Counted from the stretch's first letter, positions 44,321 to 56,345 are shown. The stretch is DNA of 64,000 nt from JAWWPG01 sp038254365 (GCA_038254365.1 JBBSGI010000001.1:62001-126000), one strand, 5' to 3'. Numbers and translations are program-made. Notes: generated by a model from the sequence alone, not told the origin.

Positions 44321-45097
44321 ATGGCCGTCCCGGCTAGCACTCCGATCCCGGCGAACGCCCCCGCCCACCTGGTGGCGCGCGAGCTGTTCGCCGTCGATGC
44401 CTACCTGTCGTCGTTCGACGCGCAGGTTCTCGATGTCGACCGCGACGGCAGCCGGGTGCTGTTATCCCGTACGGCGTTCTTTCCCGGTGGTGGCGGGCAG
44501 CCCTGCGACATGGGCGTGCTCCGCACTCCGGGCGGAGACCTGGAGGTCAGCGGCGCGAGGCGGGAGAGCGGCGGAATCTGGCACCAGGTGAACGGGGGGA
44601 CGGAGCTCCCCGGGCCAGGCGACGAAGTGCACGGCGACCTCGACTGGGCGCGGCGACACACGGTGATGCGGACGCACACGGCTCTGCACATCCTGTGCGG
44701 CGTGATCTGGGCGGAGTTCCAGATACCGGTCACCGGCGGCAACATGGACGTCGGGGCCGGACGCCTGGACTTCCCGCTCGCGGCGATCTCGGTCGAGCTG
44801 GGATCACACATCGAGTCGCGCATCAACGAGGAGATTGCGGCCGCGCACGACATCGTCGTCGAGTTCCTCGGCCGCGACCTCGCCGACGCCGATCCGGCAC
44901 TGATCCGCACGGCGGCCAACCTGATCCCGAACGAGATCGACCCGCTGCGGGTCATCAACATCATCGGTCTCGACAAGCAGGCCGACGGCGGCACCCACGT
45001 GCTGAGCACGGCCGAGGTCGGCCGGGTCCGGGTGACCGGCACCGAGTCCAAGGGCAAAGGCAACAAGCGCATCCGGATCGTCGTCGAGGATCGCTGA
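44321..45097 (+). CDS. Alanyl-tRNA editing protein (AlaX-like)
   Basis: 258 residues from ATG 44321. An AlaRS-like beta-barrel (FFPGGGGQPCDMGVL) precedes the editing site HTALHIL (HxxxH). The usual second metal motif CxxxH is here DGGTH in KQADGGTHVLSTAEVG, so the cysteine position is aspartate. The end KGKGNKRIRIVV is characteristic. The family hydrolyses mischarged Ser- or Gly-tRNA(Ala). The Cys-to-Asp change may mark a subfamily with altered metal binding. Confidence 0.85.
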   Translation: MAVPASTPIPANAPAHLVARELFAVDAYLSSFDAQVLDVDRDGSRVLLSRTAFFPGGGGQPCDMGVLRTPGGDLEVSGARRESGGIWHQVNGGTELPGPGDEVHGDLDWARRHTVMRTHTALHILCGVIWAEFQIPVTGGNMDVGAGRLDFPLAAISVELGSHIESRINEEIAAAHDIVVEFLGRDLADADPALIRTAANLIPNEIDPLRVINIIGLDKQADGGTHVLSTAEVGRVRVTGTESKGKGNKRIRIVVEDR

Positions 45098-45181
45098 GAG
45101 CCGGCGACGCGGCCACCGGCCGAAGGCTCGACCAACCAGTACGGTTGCCCTGCTGACATTCCACGGCAGGAGCGCGCGACC

Positions 45182-45907
45182 ATGAAGCTGACGGACCGCT
45201 GGTACTCCGAGCGGATGCAGCAGTCGATCGCCCTGGCCCGCTGGGGGCATCTCGGGGCCCCCGTCCTGGTCTTCCCGACGGCCGGTGGCGACGCCGAGGA
45301 GATCGAGCGCAACCAGCTGGTGGCTGCCTGCTCGGGCCTCCTGGACTCGGGACGCGTCAAGCTCTACTCGTGCGACAGTGTCGCCGGTCGGGCGATGATG
45401 ACCGCAGAGGGTACGGCGGCGCACCGGAGGTGGCTGTGCAACCAGTTCCACGAGTGCATCGCCAACGAGGTGGTTCCGGCGATCAGGGCCGATATGGGCG
45501 GCTCCCAGACACCGATCATCGCCGCCGGCGCCTCCATCGGTGCCTTCAACGCGCTGGCGGTCCTGTGCCGCTACCCCCACGTCTTCGGTGCGGCGATCGG
45601 CATGAGCGGCACCTACGGCATCGAGAAGTTTTTCGAAGGCGAGCTCGACGACCAGCTCTACCTGGCGTCACCCCTCCACTTCCTGCCCGGTCTGGAGGGG
45701 CCGCAGCTCGACAAGTTGCGAGGCCGGTTCGCGATCCTCGCCTCGGGGGAGGGTGCCTGGGAGAACATCGGTGAGTCCTGGCTGGCCGCCGAGGTGCTCG
45801 GCGGCCAGGGTGTCCCCAACCGGGTCGACTCGTGGGGTCACGAGTGGGAGCACGACTGGGGGACCTGGCGCGCCATGCTTCCGCGCTATCTCGACGAGCT
45901 CTGTTGA
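45182..45907 (+). CDS. Esterase-family alpha/beta hydrolase
   Basis: 241 residues from ATG 45182 (GGCAGGAGCG upstream). The nucleophile elbow is GASIGAFNAL (GxSxG), with HVFGAAIGMSGTYGIEKFF and a late histidine in SWGHEWEHDWGTW. This matches putative esterases related to PHB depolymerase and Fes. The substrate is unknown. 84 bp downstream of the AlaX-like gene, same strand. Confidence 0.8.
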   Translation: MKLTDRWYSERMQQSIALARWGHLGAPVLVFPTAGGDAEEIERNQLVAACSGLLDSGRVKLYSCDSVAGRAMMTAEGTAAHRRWLCNQFHECIANEVVPAIRADMGGSQTPIIAAGASIGAFNALAVLCRYPHVFGAAIGMSGTYGIEKFFEGELDDQLYLASPLHFLPGLEGPQLDKLRGRFAILASGEGAWENIGESWLAAEVLGGQGVPNRVDSWGHEWEHDWGTWRAMLPRYLDELC

Positions 45908-45928
45908 GGATCGGCGCCGGGTCCGCGC

Positions 45929-46936
45929 TCAGCTAGCCTGCGGCGTGGCCTCGACGACGAAGACCTGAGTACCGGTCTCGATAGCCCCGGAGAGGATGAA
46001 GCCCGAAGCTTCGAAGAGGGCCGCGTACTCGTCGAGGGTTCGCTCCTGGCCACCCGGTCCAACCAGCATGTTCAGGTCGGAGAAGGCAGTCAGGACCGGG
46101 TCCGGACCCTGACCGATGAGCTGCTCGACCAGCAACAGCGTCGCGTCGTCCCGCATCGCTCGACGACACCTGCGTAGGATCTCGATCGACTCCGCGTCCG
46201 GCCAGTCATGGATGATCGACTTCAAGAGATAGGCGTCTCCACCCGCCGGCAGTGCCTCGAAAAAGCTGCCGCCGACGACCTCGCACCGGTGCGAAACGTC
46301 TGCCTCGACCAGCATTGGAGGTGCCGCCGCCACCACCTCCGGCTGATCGAAGAGCACGCCGTGGGCGTCCGGGTAGCGCGCCAGGATGGTGACCAGCAGC
46401 TTCCCCGCCCCGCCGCCGACGTCGACGATGGTGCCGAAGCGGCTGAAGTCGTAGCTGTCCACGACTCCCTGCGCGATCATGCCCGAGATGGAGGTCATGG
46501 CCCTATCGAAGGTCTCCCGCTCTTCGGGCCGTTGCCGGTGGTACTCCCACACCGCCATCCCGTGGACTGACTGGAAGGCGTTGGCTCCCGTTCGCACGCT
46601 GTCGTTCAGGGCGGCCCACGCTTGCCATTGCGGCGGGCGTCCCACGAACGCCGCCCAGCCGAGCAGCGACCCGGAGAGGTCGCTCCGCAGCAGTTCGCCG
46701 AGCTCGGTGTTGGCATAGCGCCCCTCGTCGTCGCTGCGGTAGATACCGATGCCCTCGAGGGCGCGCATCAGGCGCCGCAGGGTGGGCGCATGCGTCGACG
46801 TAGCCTGGGCGAGCTCGTCCGCGTCCCGCGGCCCACACGCGAGCGCATCGGAGATCCCGAGCGTTGCCACGACGTGCAACGCCTGGGTGACCTGGTAGCC
46901 GGTGACCAGACGGCGAAGCTGTCGGGCTGGTTCCAT
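45929..46936 (-). CDS. SAM-dependent O-methyltransferase (acetylserotonin/hydroxyneurosporene type)
   Basis: 335 residues from ATG 46936; the longer frame upstream is not supported. The N-terminal winged-helix dimerisation domain (QVTQALHVVATLGISDAL, HAPTLRRLMRAL) is followed by the SAM domain: VDVGGGAGKLLVTIL, the acidic FDQPEVV, and LKSIIHDWPDAE with the catalytic-type histidine. Such enzymes methylate hydroxyl groups on small secondary metabolites. No biosynthetic cluster is evident around it. Confidence 0.85.
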   Translation of the reverse strand: MEPARQLRRLVTGYQVTQALHVVATLGISDALACGPRDADELAQATSTHAPTLRRLMRALEGIGIYRSDDEGRYANTELGELLRSDLSGSLLGWAAFVGRPPQWQAWAALNDSVRTGANAFQSVHGMAVWEYHRQRPEERETFDRAMTSISGMIAQGVVDSYDFSRFGTIVDVGGGAGKLLVTILARYPDAHGVLFDQPEVVAAAPPMLVEADVSHRCEVVGGSFFEALPAGGDAYLLKSIIHDWPDAESIEILRRCRRAMRDDATLLLVEQLIGQGPDPVLTAFSDLNMLVGPGGQERTLDEYAALFEASGFILSGAIETGTQVFVVEATPQAS

Positions 46937-47060
46937 GGCTGATCGTCTCACTTCGGCGACCACCGGACGAAGCTGGAGATGAAGTCGATCGACCCGCGTC
47001 CCCGATACGCGGGTCCGGAGGTAGCGGCAGCGCATGGTGGCGGGCGCTAGCCTGTCACGG

Positions 47061-47135
47061 GTGAACGCCCACCCGCCCGGACCTGGCAGCATGCTCGACG
47101 ACATCGGCATGACCGTGCGCGTCCACGCCCAGTGA
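47061..47135 (+). CDS. Possible 24-codon leaderless short ORF upstream of the S51-like gene
   Basis: GTG 47061 is preceded at seven bases by TAGCCT (47048-47053), the same TANNNT-plus-seven arrangement as other likely leaderless starts here. The frame ends MLDDIGMTVRVHAQ and stops 16 bases before the next gene. It could be a leader peptide coupling translation of the downstream gene, or chance. No homology is claimed. Confidence 0.3.
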   Translation: MNAHPPGPGSMLDDIGMTVRVHAQ

Positions 47136-47151
47136 GCACCGGCGGCGGCGC

Positions 47152-48072
47152 ATGCACGTGACGCTGCTAGGTCCGCAGCGGCGGCCCACGGTCGACCAGG
47201 TGGCGGCCGGGTTGCCCGCTGGTACACCGTTCGCGACCATCACGGCCGGATGGGAGGAGCGCGAGCCCGACGACACCGAGCTTGACGCGTTGCTCGGCGG
47301 CCGGACGGTGAACCTGAACCTCTACGGTCGCTGGCTCGACGTCCAGGAGCACGACCCGGAGTTCGCGGCCCACGAGCTCGAGCATCGGACCTATCTCGAG
47401 GAGCTCAGACTCCTGTACCTGGTACAGCTCGAGTCGGCGGGCGGGACCATCGACGCACTCGCCAGGCGCAACGGTGACCGGCGCGAGGCCATCGAGTCCG
47501 CCCTGGCGGACGCTCGGTCGGTGGTACGCCTGCTCGACGACAGTCACACCGCCCGCGTCCGAGCCACCGAGAAGGAGTTCAGGGCGCGGCTCGCGCCCGA
47601 GGAACGGCCGGTCATTGCTGAGCACCGAGCTGCCGTCAAGGCCGTCCTGGAACAGGTGGGGGGCCTCGTCGTGACGGGCGGCCACGTGGCCGTGCTGCTT
47701 CGGCTCATGCGTCTCTTCGGGGTCTCTGCTTGCATCCCTGAGCAGGTCATCGCCTGGTCGGCGGGGGCAATGGCCCTAACCGAACGCGTGGTCCTCTTCC
47801 ACGACCGGATGCCTCAGGGGATGTCGCCGTCGGAGATCTACGCCGACGGGCTCGGGGTCATTCGCGAGATGGTGCTGCTCCCTCATGCACGCCGCCGGCT
47901 GCGAGTCGACGACTCGCGGCGCATGGCGACGATGGTGAAGCGCTTCGCGCCGGCGGCGTGCGTCGTCCTCGACGACGAGGTCCGACTGGACCTCGATGGG
48001 GACGGCAGGCTGCCCGGCGGGGCCCGAGTCGTGGACGACACCGGCCACATCGTGACGCTGGAGCAAGCGTGA
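47152..48072 (+). CDS. Type 1 glutamine-amidotransferase-like / peptidase S51-like protein
   Basis: 306 residues from ATG 47152. AWSAGAMALTERVVLFHD carries the nucleophile elbow (S-A-G) of the peptidase E/cyanophycinase fold, preceded by GGLVVTGGHVAVLLRLMRLF. The N-terminal 120 residues are helical and family-specific. Possible action: cleavage of beta-aspartyl or other isopeptide bonds; not established. Its stop overlaps the next gene as GTGA, so the two work together or are at least cotranslated. Confidence 0.65.
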   Translation: MHVTLLGPQRRPTVDQVAAGLPAGTPFATITAGWEEREPDDTELDALLGGRTVNLNLYGRWLDVQEHDPEFAAHELEHRTYLEELRLLYLVQLESAGGTIDALARRNGDRREAIESALADARSVVRLLDDSHTARVRATEKEFRARLAPEERPVIAEHRAAVKAVLEQVGGLVVTGGHVAVLLRLMRLFGVSACIPEQVIAWSAGAMALTERVVLFHDRMPQGMSPSEIYADGLGVIREMVLLPHARRRLRVDDSRRMATMVKRFAPAACVVLDDEVRLDLDGDGRLPGGARVVDDTGHIVTLEQA

Positions 48073-49238
48073 GAGTCGCGTCGAGTCCGCGAGCCCGGTT
48101 ACGGCTCGCGATCAACACCGTCCGGGAGCGCCTGCCCCTTGAGCCCTCGGAGATCGACGCCTTCCTCGAGGACAAGGCAATCCCGATCGTCGAGGGAGCA
48201 CGGTGCACCTTCCTCTTCCGCGGTGACGCGGACGAGGCGTGGGTGTGCCAACGGATCGTGGGGTTGCCGAGCCGGATTCCGCTGCGGCGGCTGCGGGGAA
48301 CCGACCTGTGGTACCTCGTACTGGAGCTGCCCGAGGGGTCACGTGTCGAGTACCAGATCGAGGTCCGCCGGGGAGAGGAGTACGAGCGGTTCAACGACCC
48401 GCTCAACCCGCAGCTTTCCCACAGCCCCCTCGGTCAGTCATCGGTGTGTTTCGCGTACGGCTACGAGACGCCGGAGTGGACCCTGCCCGACCCCGAGGCG
48501 AGGACCGGGGAGCTCACCGAGTGGGTGGTGCCGAGCAAGGCGCTCGGCCGCGATACCGCGGTCACCGTGTACCTCCCGGCCCGCTTCCGCCGTACCGCGA
48601 AGTATCCCCTACTGGTGGTGCACGACGGCGGTGACTTCCTGGAGTTCGCGGCGATGAAGACCGTACTCGACAACCTGATCCACCGTCTCGACATCGCCGA
48701 GATGGTCGTCGCGTTCACCCACCCGGGTGGGCGGCTGGTCGAGTACGCAAACTCGAAAGCGCATGCCCGCTTCATCACCGACGAGCTGGTACCGCTCCTG
48801 GAGGCTGAGCTGCCGCTGATCGGCCAGCCGTCCGGGCGATGCCTGCTCGGCTCAAGCTTCGGGGCGATCGCCTCGATGTCTGCGGCGAACCGGTCCCCGG
48901 ACACGTACGGATCCCTGGTGCTGATGTCGGGGTCTTTCGTCTTCACCGACATCGCGACCGACCACGGCGGAGGCCCCACCTTCGATCCGGTGGTGAGGTT
49001 CGTCAACCGCTTCCGCTCGCGCCCCCGCCGGGTCGCCGACCGCGTCTACCTGAGCTGCGGGGTGTACGAGCCACTGATCATCCCCAACCGGGCGATGGTG
49101 CTGACCTTGGAGGGAGTCGGTCTCGCTGTCCGGTTCGACGAGGTCCGCGACGGCCATAGCTGGGAGAACTGGCGCGACCGCCTCCGCGACGCTCTGTCGT
49201 ATGTCTACCCCGGGCCGCAGAAGCTGGTCTACGAGTAA
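48069..49238 (+). CDS. Enterochelin-esterase-like hydrolase with N-terminal early-set domain
   Basis: 389 residues from GTG 48069, overlapping the previous gene. The N-terminal early-set/CBM-like domain (CTFLFRGDADEAWVCQRIVG to YQIEVRRGEEYERFNDPLNP) precedes an alpha/beta hydrolase with YPLLVVHDGGDF, nucleophile in LLGSSFGAIAS (GxSxG variant GSSFG), and late His in DEVRDGHSWENW. This is the Fes/esterase D-like architecture that hydrolyses siderophore or carbohydrate esters. The substrate is unknown. Confidence 0.8.
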   Translation: MRVASSPRARLRLAINTVRERLPLEPSEIDAFLEDKAIPIVEGARCTFLFRGDADEAWVCQRIVGLPSRIPLRRLRGTDLWYLVLELPEGSRVEYQIEVRRGEEYERFNDPLNPQLSHSPLGQSSVCFAYGYETPEWTLPDPEARTGELTEWVVPSKALGRDTAVTVYLPARFRRTAKYPLLVVHDGGDFLEFAAMKTVLDNLIHRLDIAEMVVAFTHPGGRLVEYANSKAHARFITDELVPLLEAELPLIGQPSGRCLLGSSFGAIASMSAANRSPDTYGSLVLMSGSFVFTDIATDHGGGPTFDPVVRFVNRFRSRPRRVADRVYLSCGVYEPLIIPNRAMVLTLEGVGLAVRFDEVRDGHSWENWRDRLRDALSYVYPGPQKLVYE

Positions 49239-49305
49239 GAGGGGCGCTGCGCCGCTGCCGGGAACCCGGCGACCTATTCTGGGTGGATGCACCCGGGTTC
49301 CGGCG

Positions 49306-50559
49306 ATGCGTGAGGCTCTGGGTCGCGCGTTCGAGGCGAGCCTCGACCGTTTTCGTCAGCGCGGCCGCCGGTCGGTTGAGCGGATGGTACGACTGACGGC
49401 GGCGGCGGTGGCGAGTTACGTCGTCGCAGGACTGGTGTTCCCCAGGAGCGCGCCGCTGCTGGCCCCGCTGACCGCGTTGTTGGTCGTCCAGCTGACGCCG
49501 GTGAGCATCTTGGCCAGCGGTGTGCAGCGGGTAGGCAGCGTCGTGGCCGGAGTGGCCGTCGCGGTGGGCTTCTCGTCGCTGGTGCACATCACCTGGTGGA
49601 GCCTGGGCACGGTCATCGCCTTGTCCCTGCTGATCGGGCAGCTCCTCAGGCTCGGCCCGAACCTTCTCGAGGTGCCGATCAGCGCCATGCTGGTCCTCGG
49701 GGTCGGCTCTCGCACCGCGGAGACGGCCGCCTGGCAGCGGATTGCCGAGACGCTCGTCGGCGCGGGCGTGGGCGTCCTCTCGAACCTGCTGTTCCCTCCG
49801 AAGGTGACCAGCGAGGACGCCGCGTGGGCGATCTGCAGGCTCGGCGAAAACCTGGCCCGGCTACTGGACTCCGCGGCACAACAGATCGGCGACGAGGACC
49901 TCTCCACCGGAGACCTCGGCGAACGAGCGTGGCAGTGGCTGGGTCAGGCCCGTCGGCTGACGCACGACATCCCGAACGTCGGTAGCGCCCTGCTGCGCGC
50001 CGAGGAGAGCCGACGGCTCAACCTGCGGGCCCTTGGCACGGCGGATTCGGGGCCGGGGCTTCGGCTGGGCCTGGAAGCGTTGGAGCATTCCGCTGTCGCC
50101 GTGCGCAGCATGTTCCGCTCGCTTGCCGAGGCGGCACACGAGTACGACGATGCGGGGCGCGGCCTGCCGACCGAGGTTCGATCGGCCATGGCGTTGCTGC
50201 TGAGCGACCTGGCCGTCGCCCTGCGGTCGTACGGGCAGCTGGTGTATACGGAGGCCCGGCCCGGTGGACTCACGCCGGAGCCCACGCAGGCGCGCGCCGC
50301 GCTGCAGACGCTGCGCAGCGCCCGCTCCGAGCTCTCCGACCTGCTGCTCGTCAACCCGCGCGACGACAGCGCTCTTGCGATGCTGACGAGCTCTCTGCTG
50401 GCCACTGTCGAGCGGGTGCTGCAGGAGTTGAGCCTGGACCAGCGAGCCCGCTTGCACGAACGCCGGGTTCAAACACTCCCCCAGCGTCTCGCGTCCCACT
50501 CGCGAAGCAGCCAGCGTGGGCTGTCCAGGAGGATGACGCGCCGCCGCGGTGATCCCTAG
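49306..50559 (+). CDS. FUSC/aromatic acid exporter-like membrane protein
   Basis: 417 residues from ATG 49306. The N-terminal half has five or six helices (MVRLTAAAVASYVVAGLVFP; SAPLLAPLTALLVVQLTPVS; VVAGVAVAVGFSSLVHITWW), ending with GVGVLSNLLFPPKV, a signature of the ArAE/FUSC family. The C-terminal half is a long helical cytoplasmic domain. It probably exports aromatic or organic acids. It lies just upstream of the tRNA pair. Confidence 0.8.
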   Translation: MREALGRAFEASLDRFRQRGRRSVERMVRLTAAAVASYVVAGLVFPRSAPLLAPLTALLVVQLTPVSILASGVQRVGSVVAGVAVAVGFSSLVHITWWSLGTVIALSLLIGQLLRLGPNLLEVPISAMLVLGVGSRTAETAAWQRIAETLVGAGVGVLSNLLFPPKVTSEDAAWAICRLGENLARLLDSAAQQIGDEDLSTGDLGERAWQWLGQARRLTHDIPNVGSALLRAEESRRLNLRALGTADSGPGLRLGLEALEHSAVAVRSMFRSLAEAAHEYDDAGRGLPTEVRSAMALLLSDLAVALRSYGQLVYTEARPGGLTPEPTQARAALQTLRSARSELSDLLLVNPRDDSALAMLTSSLLATVERVLQELSLDQRARLHERRVQTLPQRLASHSRSSQRGLSRRMTRRRGDP

Positions 50560-50580
50560 CGATCAGCAGCAGTGAGGGCG

Positions 50581-50653
50581 TGGAGACGAAGGGACTCGAA
50601 CCCTCAACCCCTGCCTTGCAAAGGCAGTGCTCTGCCAGTTGAGCTACGTCCCC
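50581..50653 (-). tRNA. tRNA-Ala (TGC)
   Basis: 73 nt on the reverse strand: acceptor GGGGACG pairs with CGTCTCC, D-arm TAGCTCAACTGGCAGAGCA, anticodon loop TTTGCAA with TGC, and T-loop GGTTCGAGTCC. The discriminator is A and CCA is not encoded. Confidence 0.97.
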
Positions 50654-50680
50654 GGATCCGGTCCGGGCGCCGCCTGACGG

Positions 50681-50800
50681 CTACCGAACCCGGTCGGTGG
50701 CCTCGGCCCACAGGTCCCCGTCGCTCTTGCCGGTGAGCTTGTTCAGCACGAACTTGGCGGCGGCGCCGGCAATCGCCAAGACGATGAGCTTCTTCACCAT
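50681..50800 (-). CDS. DLW-39 family small protein
   Basis: 39 residues from ATG 50800 to TAG 50681, too short for ordinary ORF calls. It begins MVKKLIVLAIAGAAAKFVLN and contains KSDGDLWAEATD; the D-L-W and the 39-residue length name the family. It has one hydrophobic N-terminal segment and an acidic C-terminus. It lies between tRNA-Ala and tRNA-Ile, the conserved place near gyrA in actinobacteria. Function is unknown. Confidence 0.85.
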   Translation of the reverse strand: MVKKLIVLAIAGAAAKFVLNKLTGKSDGDLWAEATDRVR

Positions 50801-50828
50801 GTCAGACCTCTTCCGTGGGTGGGGGCAG

Positions 50829-50902
50829 TGGGCCTAAGAGGACTTGAACCTCTGACCTCTTCCTTATCAGGGAAGCGCTCTAACCGTCTGAGCTATAGGC
50901 CC
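50829..50902 (-). tRNA. tRNA-Ile (GAT)
   Basis: 74 nt on the reverse strand: acceptor GGGCCTA pairs with TAGGCCC, the anticodon loop CTGATAA holds GAT, and the T-arm is AGAGGTTCAAGTCCTCT. Discriminator A; no encoded CCA. Confidence 0.97.
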
Positions 50903-50978
50903 CCAGGGCGACGCACGCCGGTCGAAGATTACCCCATCGTCAACAAGCCGCCCAAACTCGTCGCAGCGGTACGACGGG

Positions 50979-51616
50979 TCAGTTCAGGTCTTCGGCAAGG
51001 GTTACCTCGATGCCTCCCAGCATCGCCGCGGACATGTTGTAGATGAAGGCCCCGAGCGTCGCCAGCGCGGTGATCAGGACCACGTCGATGACGCTGATCA
51101 GCATGGTGATGCCCATGACGCGACTCATCGCGACGTACTGCTTGATGTCGAACTGGTCGGCCGGGTTCTGGTTGACGACCTGCTGGATCGTCTGGTTGAC
51201 CTTGTCCCAGAGACCCGACGCCTCCATGATCGAGAAAACCAGGAAGACCGCGACGACACACATCACCCCGAAGGCGATCGAGAGCAGGAACGCGGTCTTG
51301 GTGACCGACCACGGATCCACCCGGGTCAGGCGCAGCTTCGCCCGCCGCGTCTGACGCGGCCTGCGCGCGGCCTCCTTGCGCGCGGCGCGGGCCGCGGCGC
51401 GCTGCCGGGAGCGCTCGGCCTTGGCCCGTTCGGCGTCCGATGTCGTCGATTCCGTCGCCACCGGTGGAACCGGGAAGGTCCTTCCGGTCTCGTCGATGGC
51501 CGGCGGGGTGCCGGAACCGGTCGGACGGGTGATCTCCTGGGTGGGTGCCTGGGATTCGGCGGACAGGACGCCGAACCGGCGCCGAGGGGCCGTGGGGGTG
51601 TTGTCGCCGGCTTCGG

Positions 51617-51620
<4 letters not shown>
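50979..51620 (-). CDS. DUF3566 membrane protein (gyrA-linked)
   Basis: 213 residues from ATG 51620, overlapping the gyrA stop as ATGA. The cytoplasmic N-terminus is about 100 residues long and ends in the basic run RRPRQTRRAKLRLTRVDPWS. Two helices follow (FLLSIAFGVMCVVAVFLVFS; GITMLISVIDVVLITALATL), and the C-terminus GAFIYNMSAAMLGGIEVTLA is the conserved DUF3566 end. The family is found next to gyrA throughout actinobacteria; its role is not known. Confidence 0.9.
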
Positions 51621-54214
<2,594 letters not shown>

Positions 54215-54254
54215 CAGTCGAATCCTTTACTCGTCGGGTTGAGCCAGCCATCGG

Positions 54255-56345
54255 TCAGACGTCGAGGAACCGCACATCCTTGGCATTGCGCTGGATCCAG
54301 GCCCGACGTTGTCCGACGTCCTCACCCATCAGCGTCGAGAAGATCTCGTCGGCCTGGGCCGCGTCATCCAAGGTCACGTTCATCAGCAGCCGGTTGTCGG
54401 GGTCCATGGTGGTCTCCCACAGCTCGTCGGCGTTCATCTCGCCGAGGCCCTTGTAGCGCTGGATTGGTGCGTCTCGCGGCAGCTTCTTGCCGGCTGCCTC
54501 GCCGGCGGCGATCAGGGCGTCCCGCTCACGGTCGGAGTAGACGTACTCGTGAGCGGCCGGGTGGTTCCACTTCAGCCGGTAGAGCGGCGGGCGGGCCAGG
54601 TAGACGAACCCGCCCTCGATGAGCGGCTTCATGAAACGGAAAAGCAGCGTCAACAGCAGCGTCTGGATGTGGTGGCCGTCCACGTCGGCATCCGCCATCA
54701 TCACGATCTTGTGGTAGCGGAGCTTCTCGATCGAGAAGTCTTCCTGGATGCCAGTGCCCAGCGCCGAGATGATGGCCTGCACCTCGGTGTTGGCGAGCAC
54801 CCGGTCGATGCGGGCCTTCTCGACGTTGAGGATCTTGCCGCGGATCGGCAGGATCGCCTGCACCCGGGGGTCTCGCCCGCCCCGGGCGGAGCCCCCGGCC
54901 GAGTCGCCCTCGACGATGAAGACCTCGCACTCCTCCGGGTTCGTCGACTGACAGTCCGAGAGCTTTCCGGGCAGGCCACCGCCGCCGAGCAGGCCCTTGC
55001 GACTGCGGGCGAGCTCCCGGGCCCGGCGGGCAGCGATCCGGGCCGAAGCCGCCGCTATCGACTTGCGGATAATGTCGCGGCCTTCGCCCGGGTTCTTCTC
55101 GAACCACTGCCCCAGCTGGTCGTTGACGATCTTCTGCACGAAGGACTTCGCCTCGCTGTTACCGAGCTTCGTCTTCGTCTGGCCCTCGAACTGTGGCTCC
55201 AACAGCTTGACCGAGATGATCGCGGTAAGGCCCTCTCGGACGTCGTCGCCCGACAGCCGGTCCTCCTTCTTCTTGATCAGCCCCCATTCCTCCGCCCACC
55301 CGTTGACGGTCGTGGTCAGCGAGGCCCGGAACCCCTCCTCATGGGTGCCGCCTTCGTGGGTGTTGATCGTGTTGGCGAACGTGTGGACCGACTCGGTGTA
55401 GCTGAGATTCCACTGCATGGCGACCTCGAGGCTCATGCCCACCGCGTCGTGGACCGCCTCGAACGCGATGATCGTGCGGTGCACTGGCTCCTTGGTCGAG
55501 TTCAGGTGCCGGACGAAGTCGACCAGCCCGTCCTGGTAGAGAAACCGCCGTTCGATGCCCCCCGAGCTCGCGATCACCAGATCGTCGTCCGCCTCCTCGA
55601 CGAAGTCGTTGATCGGCGCGTCACCGAGGGCGTCGGCGACCTGCTCCGCCTGCGGGCGCTGATCGCGAACGACGATCTCCAGGCCCTTGTTGAGGAATGC
55701 CATCTCGCGGAAATGGGACGCGATCGTCTCGAACGAGTAGGTGGTCGTCTCGAAGATGTCCGCCGCCGCCCAGAAGGTGATCGTAGTTCCGGTCTCCTCC
55801 GTCGCCTCGTGCTGCTGGAGGTCGCCGTCGGGCACGCCGTACGAGAAGGACTGCGTCCACCGGAAGCCGGCGTTCCTGATCTCGACGACCAGGCGGCGGC
55901 TCAACGCGTTCACGACCGAGCTACCGACGCCATGCAGGCCGCCGGAGACCTTGTATCCACCTCCACCGAACTTGCCACCGGCATGCAGCTCGGTCAGCAC
56001 CAGCGTTACCGCCGGCATCTTCTCGATCGGGTGCATGCCGGTCGGGATCCCCCGCCCGTTGTCCTCGACCCGGACCCCGCCGTCGGCGAGTAGGGTGACG
56101 TCGACCCGGTCGCAGTAGCCGGCCAGCGCCTCGTCGACCGAGTTGTCGACGATCTCCCACACCAGCTGGTGCAGTCCTCGCTCGCCGGTCGAGCCGATGT
56201 ACATGCCCGGTCGTTTGCGCACCGCATCGAGGCCTTCGAGCAAGGTGATGTCGGAGGCGTCGTACGACGGGCGGTCGGCGTTCTCCGCGAACGGGACGAG
56301 GGCGGGCTCGGGCCCGGGGTTCGACGACTCGTCCGAAACGCTCAC
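54255..56345 (-). CDS. gyrB: DNA gyrase subunit B
   Basis: 696 residues from GTG 56345, chosen because GGAGG lies seven bases upstream; the frame also has a GTG/ATG at 56366/56363. ATPase motifs are EIVDNSVDEA, DNGRGIP and GGLHGVGSSVVNAL; the TOPRIM motifs are EGDSAGGSARGGRD and MMADADVDGHHI. The C-terminus YKGLGEMNADELWETTMDP is as expected. 40 bp upstream of gyrA in the same direction. Confidence 0.98.
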   Translation of the reverse strand: MSVSDESSNPGPEPALVPFAENADRPSYDASDITLLEGLDAVRKRPGMYIGSTGERGLHQLVWEIVDNSVDEALAGYCDRVDVTLLADGGVRVEDNGRGIPTGMHPIEKMPAVTLVLTELHAGGKFGGGGYKVSGGLHGVGSSVVNALSRRLVVEIRNAGFRWTQSFSYGVPDGDLQQHEATEETGTTITFWAAADIFETTTYSFETIASHFREMAFLNKGLEIVVRDQRPQAEQVADALGDAPINDFVEEADDDLVIASSGGIERRFLYQDGLVDFVRHLNSTKEPVHRTIIAFEAVHDAVGMSLEVAMQWNLSYTESVHTFANTINTHEGGTHEEGFRASLTTTVNGWAEEWGLIKKKEDRLSGDDVREGLTAIISVKLLEPQFEGQTKTKLGNSEAKSFVQKIVNDQLGQWFEKNPGEGRDIIRKSIAAASARIAARRARELARSRKGLLGGGGLPGKLSDCQSTNPEECEVFIVEGDSAGGSARGGRDPRVQAILPIRGKILNVEKARIDRVLANTEVQAIISALGTGIQEDFSIEKLRYHKIVMMADADVDGHHIQTLLLTLLFRFMKPLIEGGFVYLARPPLYRLKWNHPAAHEYVYSDRERDALIAAGEAAGKKLPRDAPIQRYKGLGEMNADELWETTMDPDNRLLMNVTLDDAAQADEIFSTLMGEDVGQRRAWIQRNAKDVRFLDV

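Noticed and set aside
50581..50902. tRNA pair as a second island insertion site
   Set aside because: Both tRNAs are intact and no repeated 3' ends, integrase or foreign genes are found beside them.
54309..56093. 594-codon plus-strand frame opposite gyrB
   Set aside because: Antisense shadow with no recognisable motif and no ribosome site; gyrB is unambiguous.
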